Source: Psychroserpens mesophilus (GTDB lineage: Bacteria > Bacteroidota > Bacteroidia > Flavobacteriales > Flavobacteriaceae). From it: a stretch of DNA of 64,000 nt. Below, piece after piece: positions 52,951 to 63,467 of this stretch. The notes under the pieces were generated by a model. That model made no database searches. It was not told the DNA's origin and was given only the letters and a program-made list of their open reading frames with translations. The translations under genes and the position numbers were made by a program. Numbering within the stretch: position 1 is the first letter of the stretch; each line of letters starts with the position of its first letter. Location: the NCBI RefSeq assembly GCF_000826645.1, contig NZ_JXJP01000013.1, positions 62,001 to 126,000 on the forward strand, in the 5' to 3' direction.

Positions 52951-55441
52951 TCTTTACATATTTCTGATGTTGTGTATCGTTCCGATTTTTAAATCACAGG
53001 GACAACATACAGACAAGAAAGTTCCTATTACAGAAGTATTGGAACACATCACTAATGAACACGCTATTATTTTTAATTATGAGAGTAGTCTTTTGGAAGA
53101 TGTCACTGTTATTCCTTTACCACAAGATTTGAGTTTGTCTGCAAAAATTAAGAATCTCGAAAAGCAATCTGATTTAATTTTTGAGAAGGTTAGTGATTTA
53201 GTTTATAGCATCTATAGATCGCTGCGATTATGTGGTTATTTAAAAGATTCAGAATTGAATCTACCACTTTTAGGAGCAACAATCAAAAGCAAATCTTCCT
53301 ATGCTTTTACTGATGAGAATGGGTATTTTGAAATCGATTTGAAATCCTCAACCGACTTATTAACCATTAGGCATATTGGCTTCAAAACTATCGAACAAGT
53401 AGCAAGCTTTTTCAATTTAGATAATTGCGAAACAATAGTTATGGCTGAAGAAAAACAAGCCATTAGTCCGATAGTGATTACAGGTTACATTGTAAGAGGT
53501 ATAGACAAAAGGCAAGATGGAAGTACTTCAATTGACTACAGTGAATTTACATTATTGCCTGGACTCATTGAATCTGACGTACTTCAAACTGTGCAAGCAC
53601 TGCCTGGCGTTATGAGTGTTGATGAAACGGTTTCAAATATAAATATTAGAGGAGGCTCACATGATCAAAACTTAATTCTTTGGGATGATATAAAGATGTA
53701 TCAGTCTGGACATTTCTTCGGACTTATTTCTGGATTTAATCCACATATTACGCAAACAGCAACAGTGATTACCAATGGTACTGATGCTTCACTTAGTGAT
53801 GGTGTTTCTGGAACTATCGATATGCAGTCTAATAAACATTTAGAATCAACTTTTAATGGATCTTTTGGAGTTAATCTTTTAAATGCCGACTTGTTTTTAG
53901 ACGTTCCTTTGAATGTAAAGTCTTCAGTTCAAATTGCAGCAAGAAAATCTACCGATGAACTTTTAAGAACTCCAACTTACGAGACTTATTTTGATAGAGT
54001 TACACAAGATACTGAAGCTCAGAACAATGTTGAGAACGTTAGTAATTCAAATCAAGAATTTGATTTTTATGACACATCATTACGATGGCTTTATAAACCC
54101 TCAGATAAAGATGAAATCCGATTAAATTTTATCCTCATAAATAATGAATTAAACTTTGATGAAACAGCAGTGCTTGATGGTAAGCTTGAAACCAGAACAA
54201 GTAATGTTTCTCAAAACAGTATCGCAGGAGGCATCAATTATAAAAGAACTTGGAATTCTAATTTAAGCTCAACATTACACATTTACAACACAGATTACAA
54301 GCTTCAGGCTATAAATGCTAATGTTTTAGCCGAACAACGCTACTTACAAGAAAATACAGTTTCAGAAACTGCAATAAAACTTGAAAATCTATACCAACTC
54401 AACGTATGGAAGTTTATACTAGGCTATAATTTTGTTGAATCTGAAGTTGTTAATCTCAACGATATTGATTTACCAAGATTTGTAAGACGTGATGAAGAAG
54501 TACTAAGAGAGCATGCAGCTTTTGGTCAAGCTTGGTATAATGATTCCAATACAGGTTTATCAATAAGAGGTGGTATTAGAGCAAACTACCTTACTAAATT
54601 TGAAACACTAATAGTTGAGCCAAGACTTGGTATTTTAAAAACTATTGGTAACTATATTGAAGTTGAGGCTTTAGGCGAATTTAAACATCAAAATGTATCA
54701 CAAATCGTCAATTTCCAAAATGACTTTTTAGGGATTGAAAAAAGAAGGTGGCAACCCACAGATAATGATAGTATCCCAATTTTAAGAAGTAAACAAGCCT
54801 CTTTAGGAGTACTCTACAAAAATAAAGGCTGGTTAATAGATGCCAGAGTTTATTATAAACATGTGGATGGTATTACTACGCAAAGTCAAAGTTTCACTAC
54901 TAAATATGAAATAGTAAAAGAAAAAGGCAGCTACGATGCTCTAGGTTTTGAATGTCTTTTCAGAAAAAACTTTAATAACTTCAGTAACTGGCTAAGCTAT
55001 TCTTATATCACAAACACCTACACTTTTGATACGCTTGAAGAGATAGAATTTCCGAGTAATTTTGATATCACACATTCTATTTCTGTTGGAAGTACTTTCA
55101 GTAATGAGCATTGGAACATTTCAGCAGGTCTAAATTACAGAACCGGAAAACCTACGTCAATACCTGAACAAGGAAATGAAATAATTGATGACAACGTAAA
55201 TTTTGACCAAGCAAATACGAATCGATTACAGGATTATTTAAGAATTGATGCTTCTGCTCTCTATAAATTTAAACTGAATAACAGCTTAAGATCAGAAATC
55301 GGAGCTTCAGTTTGGAATATCTCAAATAGAGAAAATGCAATCAATAATTATTATAGAATCAATCAAAATGATGATGTCAATAAGTTCACAAGGTATTCCT
55401 TAGGCTTAACCACCAACGCAGTGGTACGACTTTATTTTTAA
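52937..55441 (+). CDS. TonB-dependent outer membrane receptor with STN domain
   Basis: The 834-residue protein has a signal peptide (FLMLCIVPIFKSQGQ) and an STN domain at about 25-95. A carboxypeptidase-like domain (GATIKSKSSYAFTDENGYF) and the plug follow, with VMSVDETVSNINIRGG and NLILWDDIKMYQ. A large barrel ends in a C-terminal aromatic strand, VVRLYF. The STN domain indicates transmembrane induction through the FecR and FecI neighbours. There is no SusD partner, so the substrate may be iron, peptides or another small ligand rather than a glycan. Confidence 0.93.
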   Translation: MDRTNLYIFLMLCIVPIFKSQGQHTDKKVPITEVLEHITNEHAIIFNYESSLLEDVTVIPLPQDLSLSAKIKNLEKQSDLIFEKVSDLVYSIYRSLRLCGYLKDSELNLPLLGATIKSKSSYAFTDENGYFEIDLKSSTDLLTIRHIGFKTIEQVASFFNLDNCETIVMAEEKQAISPIVITGYIVRGIDKRQDGSTSIDYSEFTLLPGLIESDVLQTVQALPGVMSVDETVSNINIRGGSHDQNLILWDDIKMYQSGHFFGLISGFNPHITQTATVITNGTDASLSDGVSGTIDMQSNKHLESTFNGSFGVNLLNADLFLDVPLNVKSSVQIAARKSTDELLRTPTYETYFDRVTQDTEAQNNVENVSNSNQEFDFYDTSLRWLYKPSDKDEIRLNFILINNELNFDETAVLDGKLETRTSNVSQNSIAGGINYKRTWNSNLSSTLHIYNTDYKLQAINANVLAEQRYLQENTVSETAIKLENLYQLNVWKFILGYNFVESEVVNLNDIDLPRFVRRDEEVLREHAAFGQAWYNDSNTGLSIRGGIRANYLTKFETLIVEPRLGILKTIGNYIEVEALGEFKHQNVSQIVNFQNDFLGIEKRRWQPTDNDSIPILRSKQASLGVLYKNKGWLIDARVYYKHVDGITTQSQSFTTKYEIVKEKGSYDALGFECLFRKNFNNFSNWLSYSYITNTYTFDTLEEIEFPSNFDITHSISVGSTFSNEHWNISAGLNYRTGKPTSIPEQGNEIIDDNVNFDQANTNRLQDYLRIDASALYKFKLNNSLRSEIGASVWNISNRENAINNYYRINQNDDVNKFTRYSLGLTTNAVVRLYF

Positions 55442-55486
55442 ACCAACAACCAAATAACCTAAGAGGTTATCATAAATCTTACGGTC

Positions 55487-58084
55487 ATGAAACAGTTATC
55501 TATTCTTTCGTTTTTTTTACTTACAACTTTTATTCAAGGTCAAATCATTAATTTTACTGATGTTGAACTTAAAAACAAACTGTTATCCGCAAATACAAAT
55601 GTAATTGTTGCTGCTGATAGTAATGGTAGTTACGTTCCTATTGATACAAATGCAGACAATGAAATTGACATTGCAGAAGCTCAAGTGATTTATGAACTGA
55701 ACGTCAGTTCTAGCAATATTACTGATCTCAATGGACTAGAACACTTTACAAATTTAACCCGATTAGAGATAAATTTAAATAACATTTCTGCTTTTGATGG
55801 AACGCCTTTTACTAATTTAGAATATCTCAATTTCAGTAATAATAATTTAACGACAATAAACCTAGCAGGCCTTTCCAATCTACAAATTTTTTGGGCTCAT
55901 GGAAACCCTTTTAGTTCGATCGATGTAAGTTCTCTAAGTGCTCTTGAGTTATTGGACATTAGCTATTGTGACAATCTTACAGGATTAGATGTTAGTAATT
56001 TAACGAATCTCATTGATCTTTTCTGTAGCAGCAATGATACGATGACTAGTTTAAATGTAAATGGATGTAGTGCACTAGAAGATTTATACTGTCAGTATAG
56101 TGCATTGACAAGTTTAGATTTAAGTGGCCTTGCTAACCTGTCGACTATGTTTGCTGAAAACAATAACATCTCTATAATTGATGTCACAGGAGCAGTAAGC
56201 TTAGGGAATATCAATATTGCTTACAACCAAGTATCATCATTAACAGTACACGATTTACCTGTATTACAATCTATTAGCGCAAGTGGAAATATCATTAGCA
56301 ATTTGGATATTCAAAATTGCCCTCTCTTTTTCACACTTGTAATGATTGACAACCAATTAACTACTTTAGATTTATCTAATGTACCTAGCACAGTAATCGT
56401 TGAAGTTGAAAACAATGCTTTAGAAAATTTAATATTGGCAGATGATAATGAAATTTATCAAATCAAATTAGCCAATAATCTCTTAACAGAAATTAATTTG
56501 AATAATTGTACCAACTTAAATTGGGGATCATTTAACAATAATCCAAACTTAGAATCTATTCTTCTTAAAAACGGTAGTATAGAATCACTTTTTAATATTA
56601 ATATAAACAATCTTCCCAGCTTACAATATGTATGTGCAGATGATGACCAATTGAATGCTGTTCAAGCGTGGCTAACCGTTGGTGGTTACGAAAATGTCAA
56701 CATAAATACCTATTGTTCGTTTACTCCTGGTGGTGAATTTTTCGAAATTCAAGGTCAAACGCAATACGATTTTAACAATGATGGATGCTCTATTACAGAT
56801 TCAATGGTTCCGTTTATGACATATAGTATAAATGATGGGACTAATGAAGGGTTTGGCGTTGCCGATAGCACTGGAGTTTATAAAATTCCTGTACAAGCTG
56901 GAACCTACACAATTACTCCTAATGGTTTTGATCCAGCTCTTTATGATGTCACACCACAAAATTTTACAGTAAACTTTCCTCAAGATGCTAATCCTTTGGT
57001 GCAGGACATTTGTGTAGTACCTAACTCTACGACAAATGACTTAGAAACTATTTTAACGCCATTAACTCCTGCTCGACCTGGTTTTGATTCGGATTATCAA
57101 CTCCTAGTGAAAAATGTAGGAAATCAAATCTTAAGTGGTGATGTTACTTTGAGTTATCCTGAGAATTTGATGGTTTTTTTCGATTCTGATTTGCCATTTG
57201 ACACTTCAACAAGCAATAGTTTTACATGGAATTTCACCGATTTAATACCTTTTCAATCATTTTCAGTTCATATTAGCTTTACAGTGAATCCACCTACAGA
57301 CCCTAATTTCCCCGTGAATATTGATGACATTTTAACTTTTGATATTATAGCAAACCCAATATCAGGAGATGCAAATCCCGAAAACAATACCTTCGAATTA
57401 AATCAAACCGTTGTAGGCTCTTACGATCCAAATGATATTCTATGCTTGGAAGGAGAAAACATTCCTGTAAACCAAGTTGGTGAATACGTCCACTATCGTA
57501 TTCGTTTTGAAAATACGGGAACGTTTCCTGCAGAAAATATAGTAGTCAAAAACACAATTGATTTACAAAAATTTGATGTAACAAGTCTTAAGGTTTTAAA
57601 TGGTAGTCATGAATTTGTAACTCGTATAAATGGAGATGAAATAGAGTTTGTTTTTGAAAACATCAACCTTCCTTTCGACGATCAAAATAATGATGGATTT
57701 ATTCTCTATAAAATCAGGACACTTTCTGATTTGATGGAAAGTGAATTCTTTGCAAATAGTGCTGAAATTTATTTCGATTATAATTTCCCTATTCTAACTA
57801 ACAATTATGTCACGGAAATTGGCGAAAGCCTAAGTCTTTCCGAAGTGTCGACATCTGAGAATTTTGTGATCTATCCAAATCCAGCAAAACAATTTTTAAC
57901 GATTACTTCTCAAGATAACATTGAAACTATTCGAATTTTTAACACCCTTGGAAAATTAATTAAGGAGATGAAACCTGATACCTATCATCAAGAACTTATA
58001 ATTTCCGGATTTCAAAGTGGCATCTATTTCATTGAAATACAGTCAGCCCATCACAAAACAATTAAAAAATTTATAAAAATTTAA
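55487..58084 (+). CDS. Secreted LRR protein with type IX secretion sorting domain
   Basis: The 865-residue protein has a signal peptide (QLSILSFFLLTTFIQGQ) and then about a dozen leucine-rich repeats (about 60-400, NLEYLNFSNNNLTTINLAGLS, quoted in part as LEYLNFSNNNLTTI). A Cna-B/SdrD-like domain (TQYDFNNDGCSITDSMV) and a DUF11/DUF7619-like domain with VGSYDPNDILCLEG follow. The C-terminal T9SS type A domain has FVIYPNPAKQFLTI, ending KTIKKFIKI. It should be exported across the outer membrane and anchored. It follows the TonB receptor by 45 bases and is probably its partner or co-regulated. Confidence 0.88.
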   Translation: MKQLSILSFFLLTTFIQGQIINFTDVELKNKLLSANTNVIVAADSNGSYVPIDTNADNEIDIAEAQVIYELNVSSSNITDLNGLEHFTNLTRLEINLNNISAFDGTPFTNLEYLNFSNNNLTTINLAGLSNLQIFWAHGNPFSSIDVSSLSALELLDISYCDNLTGLDVSNLTNLIDLFCSSNDTMTSLNVNGCSALEDLYCQYSALTSLDLSGLANLSTMFAENNNISIIDVTGAVSLGNINIAYNQVSSLTVHDLPVLQSISASGNIISNLDIQNCPLFFTLVMIDNQLTTLDLSNVPSTVIVEVENNALENLILADDNEIYQIKLANNLLTEINLNNCTNLNWGSFNNNPNLESILLKNGSIESLFNININNLPSLQYVCADDDQLNAVQAWLTVGGYENVNINTYCSFTPGGEFFEIQGQTQYDFNNDGCSITDSMVPFMTYSINDGTNEGFGVADSTGVYKIPVQAGTYTITPNGFDPALYDVTPQNFTVNFPQDANPLVQDICVVPNSTTNDLETILTPLTPARPGFDSDYQLLVKNVGNQILSGDVTLSYPENLMVFFDSDLPFDTSTSNSFTWNFTDLIPFQSFSVHISFTVNPPTDPNFPVNIDDILTFDIIANPISGDANPENNTFELNQTVVGSYDPNDILCLEGENIPVNQVGEYVHYRIRFENTGTFPAENIVVKNTIDLQKFDVTSLKVLNGSHEFVTRINGDEIEFVFENINLPFDDQNNDGFILYKIRTLSDLMESEFFANSAEIYFDYNFPILTNNYVTEIGESLSLSEVSTSENFVIYPNPAKQFLTITSQDNIETIRIFNTLGKLIKEMKPDTYHQELIISGFQSGIYFIEIQSAHHKTIKKFIKI

Positions 58085-58124
58085 CTACCATTGAATTCTG
58101 ATGATAGTTTTAGAATTTCTAATT

Positions 58125-58159
58125 AAAAAGAGCTTCAAATTAATCTTGAAGCTCTTTTT
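58125..58159 (+). terminator. Intrinsic terminator after the LRR/T9SS gene
   Basis: AAAAAGAGCTTCAA pairs with TTGAAGCTCTTTTT around a seven-base loop; the ascending stem is A-rich and the descending stem ends in five T. It closes the FecI/FecR/TonB/LRR transcript. Confidence 0.85.
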
Positions 58160-58362
58160 GTACGCTATAATGACTTATTCTCGAACCAATTTATTGATTT
58201 AAAAACTAGTTTATTACATTTATAATCCAATTACGGTTAATTAATACGCATTACTTTTTAAAAACGCGTTTTAATTTGCTGTAAAGCTATAATTCTTAAC
58301 GCTAAGCCATTTGTAATCATTTTTCCACTCTAAATTAAGCTATCTTTAGATTAAAAAGGACT

Positions 58363-59385
58363 ATGAAAAACCCATTATTAGTTTTCAATGAAAATGGTAT
58401 TTATTGTGAACAGGCAAAGGTATATCTTGATCCTTGGCATCCTGTTGATTGTGCTGTTATCACACATGGTCATGCAGATCACAGTCGTTATGGTCATAAA
58501 AAATACATTACACATCATACCAACGTTCCAATTATAAAACATAGATTAGGAGATATCAATGTTAGTGGCAAATCTTATAATGAAACCTTTGTTATCAATA
58601 ACGTTAAATTTTCGCTACATCCTGCTGGTCATATCATTGGAAGTTCACAAATTAGAGTAGAACACCTCGGAGAAGTTTGGGTGTTTTCTGGAGATTATAA
58701 ATTAGAAGATGATGGTATTGCAATTCCTTTTGAACCTGTCAAATGCCATACATTTATTACAGAATGTACTTTTGGGCTTCCCGCATTTAAATGGACACCA
58801 CAGGCTGAAGTATTTAAAAATATAAATCATTGGTGGGCTTCAAATAAAGAAGAAAAGCAAACCTCAATTTTATTTGGATATTCACTGGGAAAAGCGCAAA
58901 GACTCCTAAAGCATTTAAACACAGATATAGGAAAAATTTTCACTCATGGTGCCATCGAAAATATGACAGGGGTTATAAGACCAATGGTTGATTTCCCTGA
59001 AACCACACGAATTACAAGAGAAACTACTAAGCAAGAACTGCTTGGCAATTTAGTTTTGGCTCCACCAAGTGCTCATGGCTCAACGTGGATTCGAAAAATG
59101 GTGCCTTATGTCACAGCTTCTGCCAGTGGATGGATGGCTTTTAGAGGAGCAAGACGTCGTAGAGCGGTTGATAGAGGATTCGTGATGTCTGACCATTGCG
59201 ACTGGCAAGAACTCTTAACAGCTATTGAAGCTACAGGTGCTGAAAAAGTTATTTGTACACATGGTTATACAGAAATTTTTTCGAAATATCTTAGAGAACT
59301 AGGCTATGATGCACGTACTGAAACGACTCAATTTGAAGGTGAGTTATCTGAGTCTGATACTAAGGAAATAAAAGAGGCGGTGTAA
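58363..59385 (+). CDS. Ligase-associated DNA exonuclease (metallo-beta-lactamase fold)
   Basis: The 340-residue MBL/beta-CASP-like protein has VITHGHADHSRYG, the HxHxDH signature for two metals, HPAGHIIGSSQI and SGDYKLEDDG. Toward the end come MSDHCDWQELL and ICTHGYTEIFSKYL. It belongs to the exonuclease of the bacterial ligase-associated repair cluster. A candidate -7 TATCTTTA is at 58341-58348. Its stop overlaps the ligase start by one base. Confidence 0.92.
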   Translation: MKNPLLVFNENGIYCEQAKVYLDPWHPVDCAVITHGHADHSRYGHKKYITHHTNVPIIKHRLGDINVSGKSYNETFVINNVKFSLHPAGHIIGSSQIRVEHLGEVWVFSGDYKLEDDGIAIPFEPVKCHTFITECTFGLPAFKWTPQAEVFKNINHWWASNKEEKQTSILFGYSLGKAQRLLKHLNTDIGKIFTHGAIENMTGVIRPMVDFPETTRITRETTKQELLGNLVLAPPSAHGSTWIRKMVPYVTASASGWMAFRGARRRRAVDRGFVMSDHCDWQELLTAIEATGAEKVICTHGYTEIFSKYLRELGYDARTETTQFEGELSESDTKEIKEAV

Positions 59386-60980
59386 TGAAAAAATTTGCTG
59401 ACTTAATTAGAAAATTAGATAGTACAACAAAAACAACGTTGAAAGTAAAAGCACTTACAAATTATCTTGAGAACGCAACAAATGAAGATCGTGTATGGAC
59501 TATTGCTATTTTGTCACACAGACGACCACCAAGACCTGTTAATACAACCTTACTTAGGCAATGGGCTTCAGAATTATCTAATATACCTCTTTGGCTTTTT
59601 GAAGAATCGTATCATATTGTTGGTGATTTAGCTGAAACAATTGCATTGGTAATCCCAAATTCAACAGGTAAGAGCGATAAATCCTTAACAAAATTCCTAT
59701 CAGAAATGATTGCTCTAAAAAAGGAAGATGATGATTTTAAAAAAAAATATGTAACAGATAATTGGCGCAAATTAAATTACTACGAACGTTTTGTTTTCAC
59801 CAAATTAATCACTGGTGGTTTTAGAATTGGTGTTAGTCAAAAACTTATGACACGCGCTTTATCCAAAGCAACAGGTATAGATGAAGATATTCTCGCTTAT
59901 AAATTAATGGGGAAATGGGATCCCAATACCATTTCATTTGAAGATTTGGTTTTAAAGGAAAACGCTTCCGATTTTTTATCTAAACCTTATCCATTTTATT
60001 TGGCTTATGGCTTAGAAGGCGATGTTTCTAACTTAGGATCTGTTGATGATTGGAGCGTAGAACATAAGTGGGACGGTATTCGTTCTCAAGTTATTATTAG
60101 AGACAATGAAGTTTTTGTTTGGACTCGCGGAGAAGAATTGGTTACCGATAAATATCCAGAATTCCATCCTTTTGCAGATCAGATTCAAAATGGCACTGTT
60201 TTAGACGGCGAAATCTTACCATTTCCTAAAAATGAAATAGGAACATTTAAAGATTTGCAAACGCGAATAGGCAGAAAAACAGTCAGTAAAGCACTTTTAG
60301 AAAAAACACCTGTAATTCTTAAAGTCTATGATCTTTTAGAGTGGAAAGGCAAAGACTTACGTCAAAGGTCTTTTGTTGAAAGAAGAGCTATTCTTAAAGA
60401 CTTCATAAATAATATAAACGCAAAAGATTTACCGATTTACCTTTCAAAAATTGTTAATTGCAATTCTTGGAGTGAAGTCGCAGCGGAAAGAAATCGTGCA
60501 CGCGACATGCGAAGTGAAGGCCTTATGATTAAAAGAAAAAATTCTACTTATCAAGTCGGTCGAAAAAAAGGAGATTGGTGGAAATGGAAAACCGACCCAT
60601 TAACCATAGATGCTGTACTTACGTATGCTATGCGAGGTCACGGAAGACGCTCAAATTTATTCACAGATTATACTTTTGCTTTATGGAATGACAGTGGAGA
60701 AGAACTCGTAACATTTGCAAAAGCTTACTCTGGTCTCACAGATGCAGAATTTAGAAAAGTAGATGCTTGGATTAAAAAAAATACATTAGAACGATTTGGT
60801 CCTGTACGAAGTGTCTCACCAAAATTGGTTTTTGAAATTGCTTTTGAAGGGATTGCTAAATCAACACGACACAAAAGTGGCTATGCAACACGATTCCCTC
60901 GTATTTTGAGATGGCGTCATGATAAGAAAATTGAAGATGCAAATAGTTTAGAAGACTTAGAGATGCTTATACCAATGTAA
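59385..60980 (+). CDS. ATP-dependent DNA ligase (ligase-associated repair cluster)
   Basis: The 531-residue ligase has an N-terminal DNA-binding part and the nucleotidyl-transfer motif SVEHKWDGIRSQV, with the adenylated Lys in KWDG. It has VLDGEILPF, MRSEGLMIKRKNSTYQ and WWKWKTDPLT of the catalytic core. The OB-domain follows. It seals nicks with ATP, distinct from the essential NAD-dependent LigA. It is the second gene of a coupled operon (TAATG upstream and TAAATG downstream). Confidence 0.94.
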   Translation: MKKFADLIRKLDSTTKTTLKVKALTNYLENATNEDRVWTIAILSHRRPPRPVNTTLLRQWASELSNIPLWLFEESYHIVGDLAETIALVIPNSTGKSDKSLTKFLSEMIALKKEDDDFKKKYVTDNWRKLNYYERFVFTKLITGGFRIGVSQKLMTRALSKATGIDEDILAYKLMGKWDPNTISFEDLVLKENASDFLSKPYPFYLAYGLEGDVSNLGSVDDWSVEHKWDGIRSQVIIRDNEVFVWTRGEELVTDKYPEFHPFADQIQNGTVLDGEILPFPKNEIGTFKDLQTRIGRKTVSKALLEKTPVILKVYDLLEWKGKDLRQRSFVERRAILKDFINNINAKDLPIYLSKIVNCNSWSEVAAERNRARDMRSEGLMIKRKNSTYQVGRKKGDWWKWKTDPLTIDAVLTYAMRGHGRRSNLFTDYTFALWNDSGEELVTFAKAYSGLTDAEFRKVDAWIKKNTLERFGPVRSVSPKLVFEIAFEGIAKSTRHKSGYATRFPRILRWRHDKKIEDANSLEDLEMLIPM

Positions 60981-63449
60981 ATGATAAAAAGGAAAGATTT
61001 AGAAAATATCGCACATCATTGGTTTGAACAACAAGACTGGAAACCTTTTCCATTTCAAAGACAAACTTGGACGGCTTTTCTCCAAGGTAAAAATGGGCTA
61101 TTAAACGCACCAACAGGAAGTGGTAAAACTTATGCACTTTGGATTCCGATAGTCTTAGAGTACCTTAAAAGAAATCCAGATTACGCCACTAAAAAACACA
61201 AAGGCTTAATTGCGATTTGGGTAACACCCTTGAGAGCTTTGTCAGTAGAAATTAAACAAGCAACAGAACGATTTGTTGAAGATTTAAATATACCACTTAC
61301 GGTTGGAATTAGATCTGGAGATACATCACAAAAAGAAAGAGCTGCTCAAAAAAGAGCAATGCCTAACTTATTAATTACAACACCAGAGAGTTTGCAATTG
61401 TTATTGGCTTCAAAAGGCTATGATAAAGTGTTTAACAAACTAGTTTCTGTTGTGGTAGATGAATGGCACGAATTGGTAGGCAATAAACGTGGTGTTCAAA
61501 TGACCTTGGCCTTATCGCGATTGAAAACTATTTCGCCTAAATTAAGGATTTGGGGAATTTCAGCAACTATAGGAAATTTAGACGAGGCAAGAGAAATCTT
61601 ACTAGGAATAGACAAAAAAGTGATTGATAATTCCGTTTTAATCAGAGCTAAGATTAACAAAAAAATTGATGTCTTGTCCATCTTACCAAAAACTATTGAT
61701 AGATTCCCATGGCGTGGTCATTTAGGATTGCATTTATTAGACGACATCATTCCCATTCTAAAAAAGAGTAAAACCACACTTATATTTACAAATACGCGAT
61801 CTCAGTGCGAAATTTGGTTTCAAAACATACTAGATCGTTATCCTGAATTTGCGGGTAATATAGCCATGCACCACGGAAGTATAAGTAAAGAAACTCGACT
61901 TTGGGTAGAGTCATCCATTCGTGATGAAAATCTTAAAGTAGTAGTCTGTACCTCGAGTCTTGATTTAGGGGTCGACTTTGCACCAGTAGAGACTATTATT
62001 CAAATTGGTGGACCAAAAGGTGTATCACGATTTATACAACGTGCAGGACGAAGTGGTCATCAACCGGGTCAAACAAGTGTTATTCATTTTCTTCCAACAC
62101 ATGCTATAGAACTAATTGAAGCTTCGGCATTAAGAAAAGCGGTAAAAACTAATGTCGTTGAAGACCGAGTACCACATCTCAATAGTTTTGATGTTTTAGT
62201 ACAATATTTAGTTACGCTAGCAGTATCTGATGGTTTTTTTCCAGATGAGATATTTCCTGAGGTTAAAAGCACCTTTTGCTTTCAATCAATAACCCGAGAA
62301 CAATTTCAGTGGATTCTTAATTTTATTACATTGGGAGGTCAAAGCTTGCAGGCTTATGATGAATATAAACGCGTAGAAATTGAAGCTGATGGGAGATTTA
62401 AAGTAAACAGTAGAAAAGTTGCTATGCGTCATCGTCTTCAAATTGGCACTATTGTGAGCGATGCTGTATTATTAGTCAAGTTCTTAAAAGGTGGTTATAT
62501 TGGATCGATTGAAGAATCATTTGTATCAAAACTAAAACCTGGTGATATATTCACATTTGCAGGTAAGCAATTAGAATTGTTTAGTATAAGAAATATGCAA
62601 GTCTTAGTGAAAAAATCGAAACAGAAGACCTCTAAAATTCCTAGTTGGATGGGAGGTCGAATGAGTTTCTCTTCTGAGATGAGTGATTTGCTGCGTGAAG
62701 AGCTTTATCTTGCAAATATGGAAGAATCCAAAAAATCTAAAGAGCTTGAAATTTTAGAACCTATTTTTACAAGACAAAAGCGTGAAAGCATTATTCCTAA
62801 TAATAATCAGTTTTTGATCGAAACATTTAAAACTCGTGAAGGTTTCCATGCAGTGTTTTATCCCTTTGAAGGTCGTTTTGTACATGAAGCTATGGGAAGT
62901 TTAATTGCCTATCGGGCAAGCTTATTACAACCAATCACATTTACGATAGCTTTTAACGATTATGGTTTTGAATTGCTATCAGACCAACCTATCGATATGC
63001 AAGCGATTTTAGATAATAATTTATTCACTAACGATCATTTAAGAAGCGACCTCGAAAAAAGTATAAATGCTAGCGAAATGGCAAAGCGAAAATTTAGAGA
63101 TATTGCTGTAATTTCTGGACTGGTATTTACAGGGTTTCCAAGTAAATTGGTAAAGAGCAAGCACTTACAATCAAGCGCACAGTTGTTGTTTGGTGTATTT
63201 GAAGATTACGAACCAGACAATTTACTTTATCAGCAGGCTTATAGAGAGACCTTTGAGCATCAATTACAAGAAGGACGTTTGCAATTAGCCATAGAGCGTA
63301 TAAATAATCAGACTGTCATTTGGAAAAATTGCGAGAAACCAACACCATTTTCATTTCCTATTATTACAGATCGACTCAGAGCAAAGTTGTCTTCAGAAAA
63401 ATTAGCAGATAGAATTAAACGAATGACTATTCAGTTAGAGAAATTGTAA
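60981..63449 (+). CDS. Ligase-associated DEXH-box (Lhr-like) helicase
   Basis: The 822-residue superfamily 2 helicase has the Q-motif region PFPFQRQTWTAFLQG, Walker A NAPTGSGKTYALW, the DEWH box in VVVDEWHELVG, SATIGN of motif III and FIQRAGRSGHQPGQ of motif VI. A long Lhr-type C-terminal part follows. It starts directly after the ligase stop and precedes PdeM by 18 bases. In the family it works with the exonuclease, ligase and phosphoesterase in a DNA-damage response whose exact reaction is unresolved. Confidence 0.94.
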   Translation: MIKRKDLENIAHHWFEQQDWKPFPFQRQTWTAFLQGKNGLLNAPTGSGKTYALWIPIVLEYLKRNPDYATKKHKGLIAIWVTPLRALSVEIKQATERFVEDLNIPLTVGIRSGDTSQKERAAQKRAMPNLLITTPESLQLLLASKGYDKVFNKLVSVVVDEWHELVGNKRGVQMTLALSRLKTISPKLRIWGISATIGNLDEAREILLGIDKKVIDNSVLIRAKINKKIDVLSILPKTIDRFPWRGHLGLHLLDDIIPILKKSKTTLIFTNTRSQCEIWFQNILDRYPEFAGNIAMHHGSISKETRLWVESSIRDENLKVVVCTSSLDLGVDFAPVETIIQIGGPKGVSRFIQRAGRSGHQPGQTSVIHFLPTHAIELIEASALRKAVKTNVVEDRVPHLNSFDVLVQYLVTLAVSDGFFPDEIFPEVKSTFCFQSITREQFQWILNFITLGGQSLQAYDEYKRVEIEADGRFKVNSRKVAMRHRLQIGTIVSDAVLLVKFLKGGYIGSIEESFVSKLKPGDIFTFAGKQLELFSIRNMQVLVKKSKQKTSKIPSWMGGRMSFSSEMSDLLREELYLANMEESKKSKELEILEPIFTRQKRESIIPNNNQFLIETFKTREGFHAVFYPFEGRFVHEAMGSLIAYRASLLQPITFTIAFNDYGFELLSDQPIDMQAILDNNLFTNDHLRSDLEKSINASEMAKRKFRDIAVISGLVFTGFPSKLVKSKHLQSSAQLLFGVFEDYEPDNLLYQQAYRETFEHQLQEGRLQLAIERINNQTVIWKNCEKPTPFSFPIITDRLRAKLSSEKLADRIKRMTIQLEKL

Positions 63450-63467
63450 TTTGAATTTCCTTACAAC

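Noticed and set aside
60619-60628. Single TACGTA in the ligase gene
   Set aside because: A lone hexamer without the second heptamer; chance occurrence in coding sequence.
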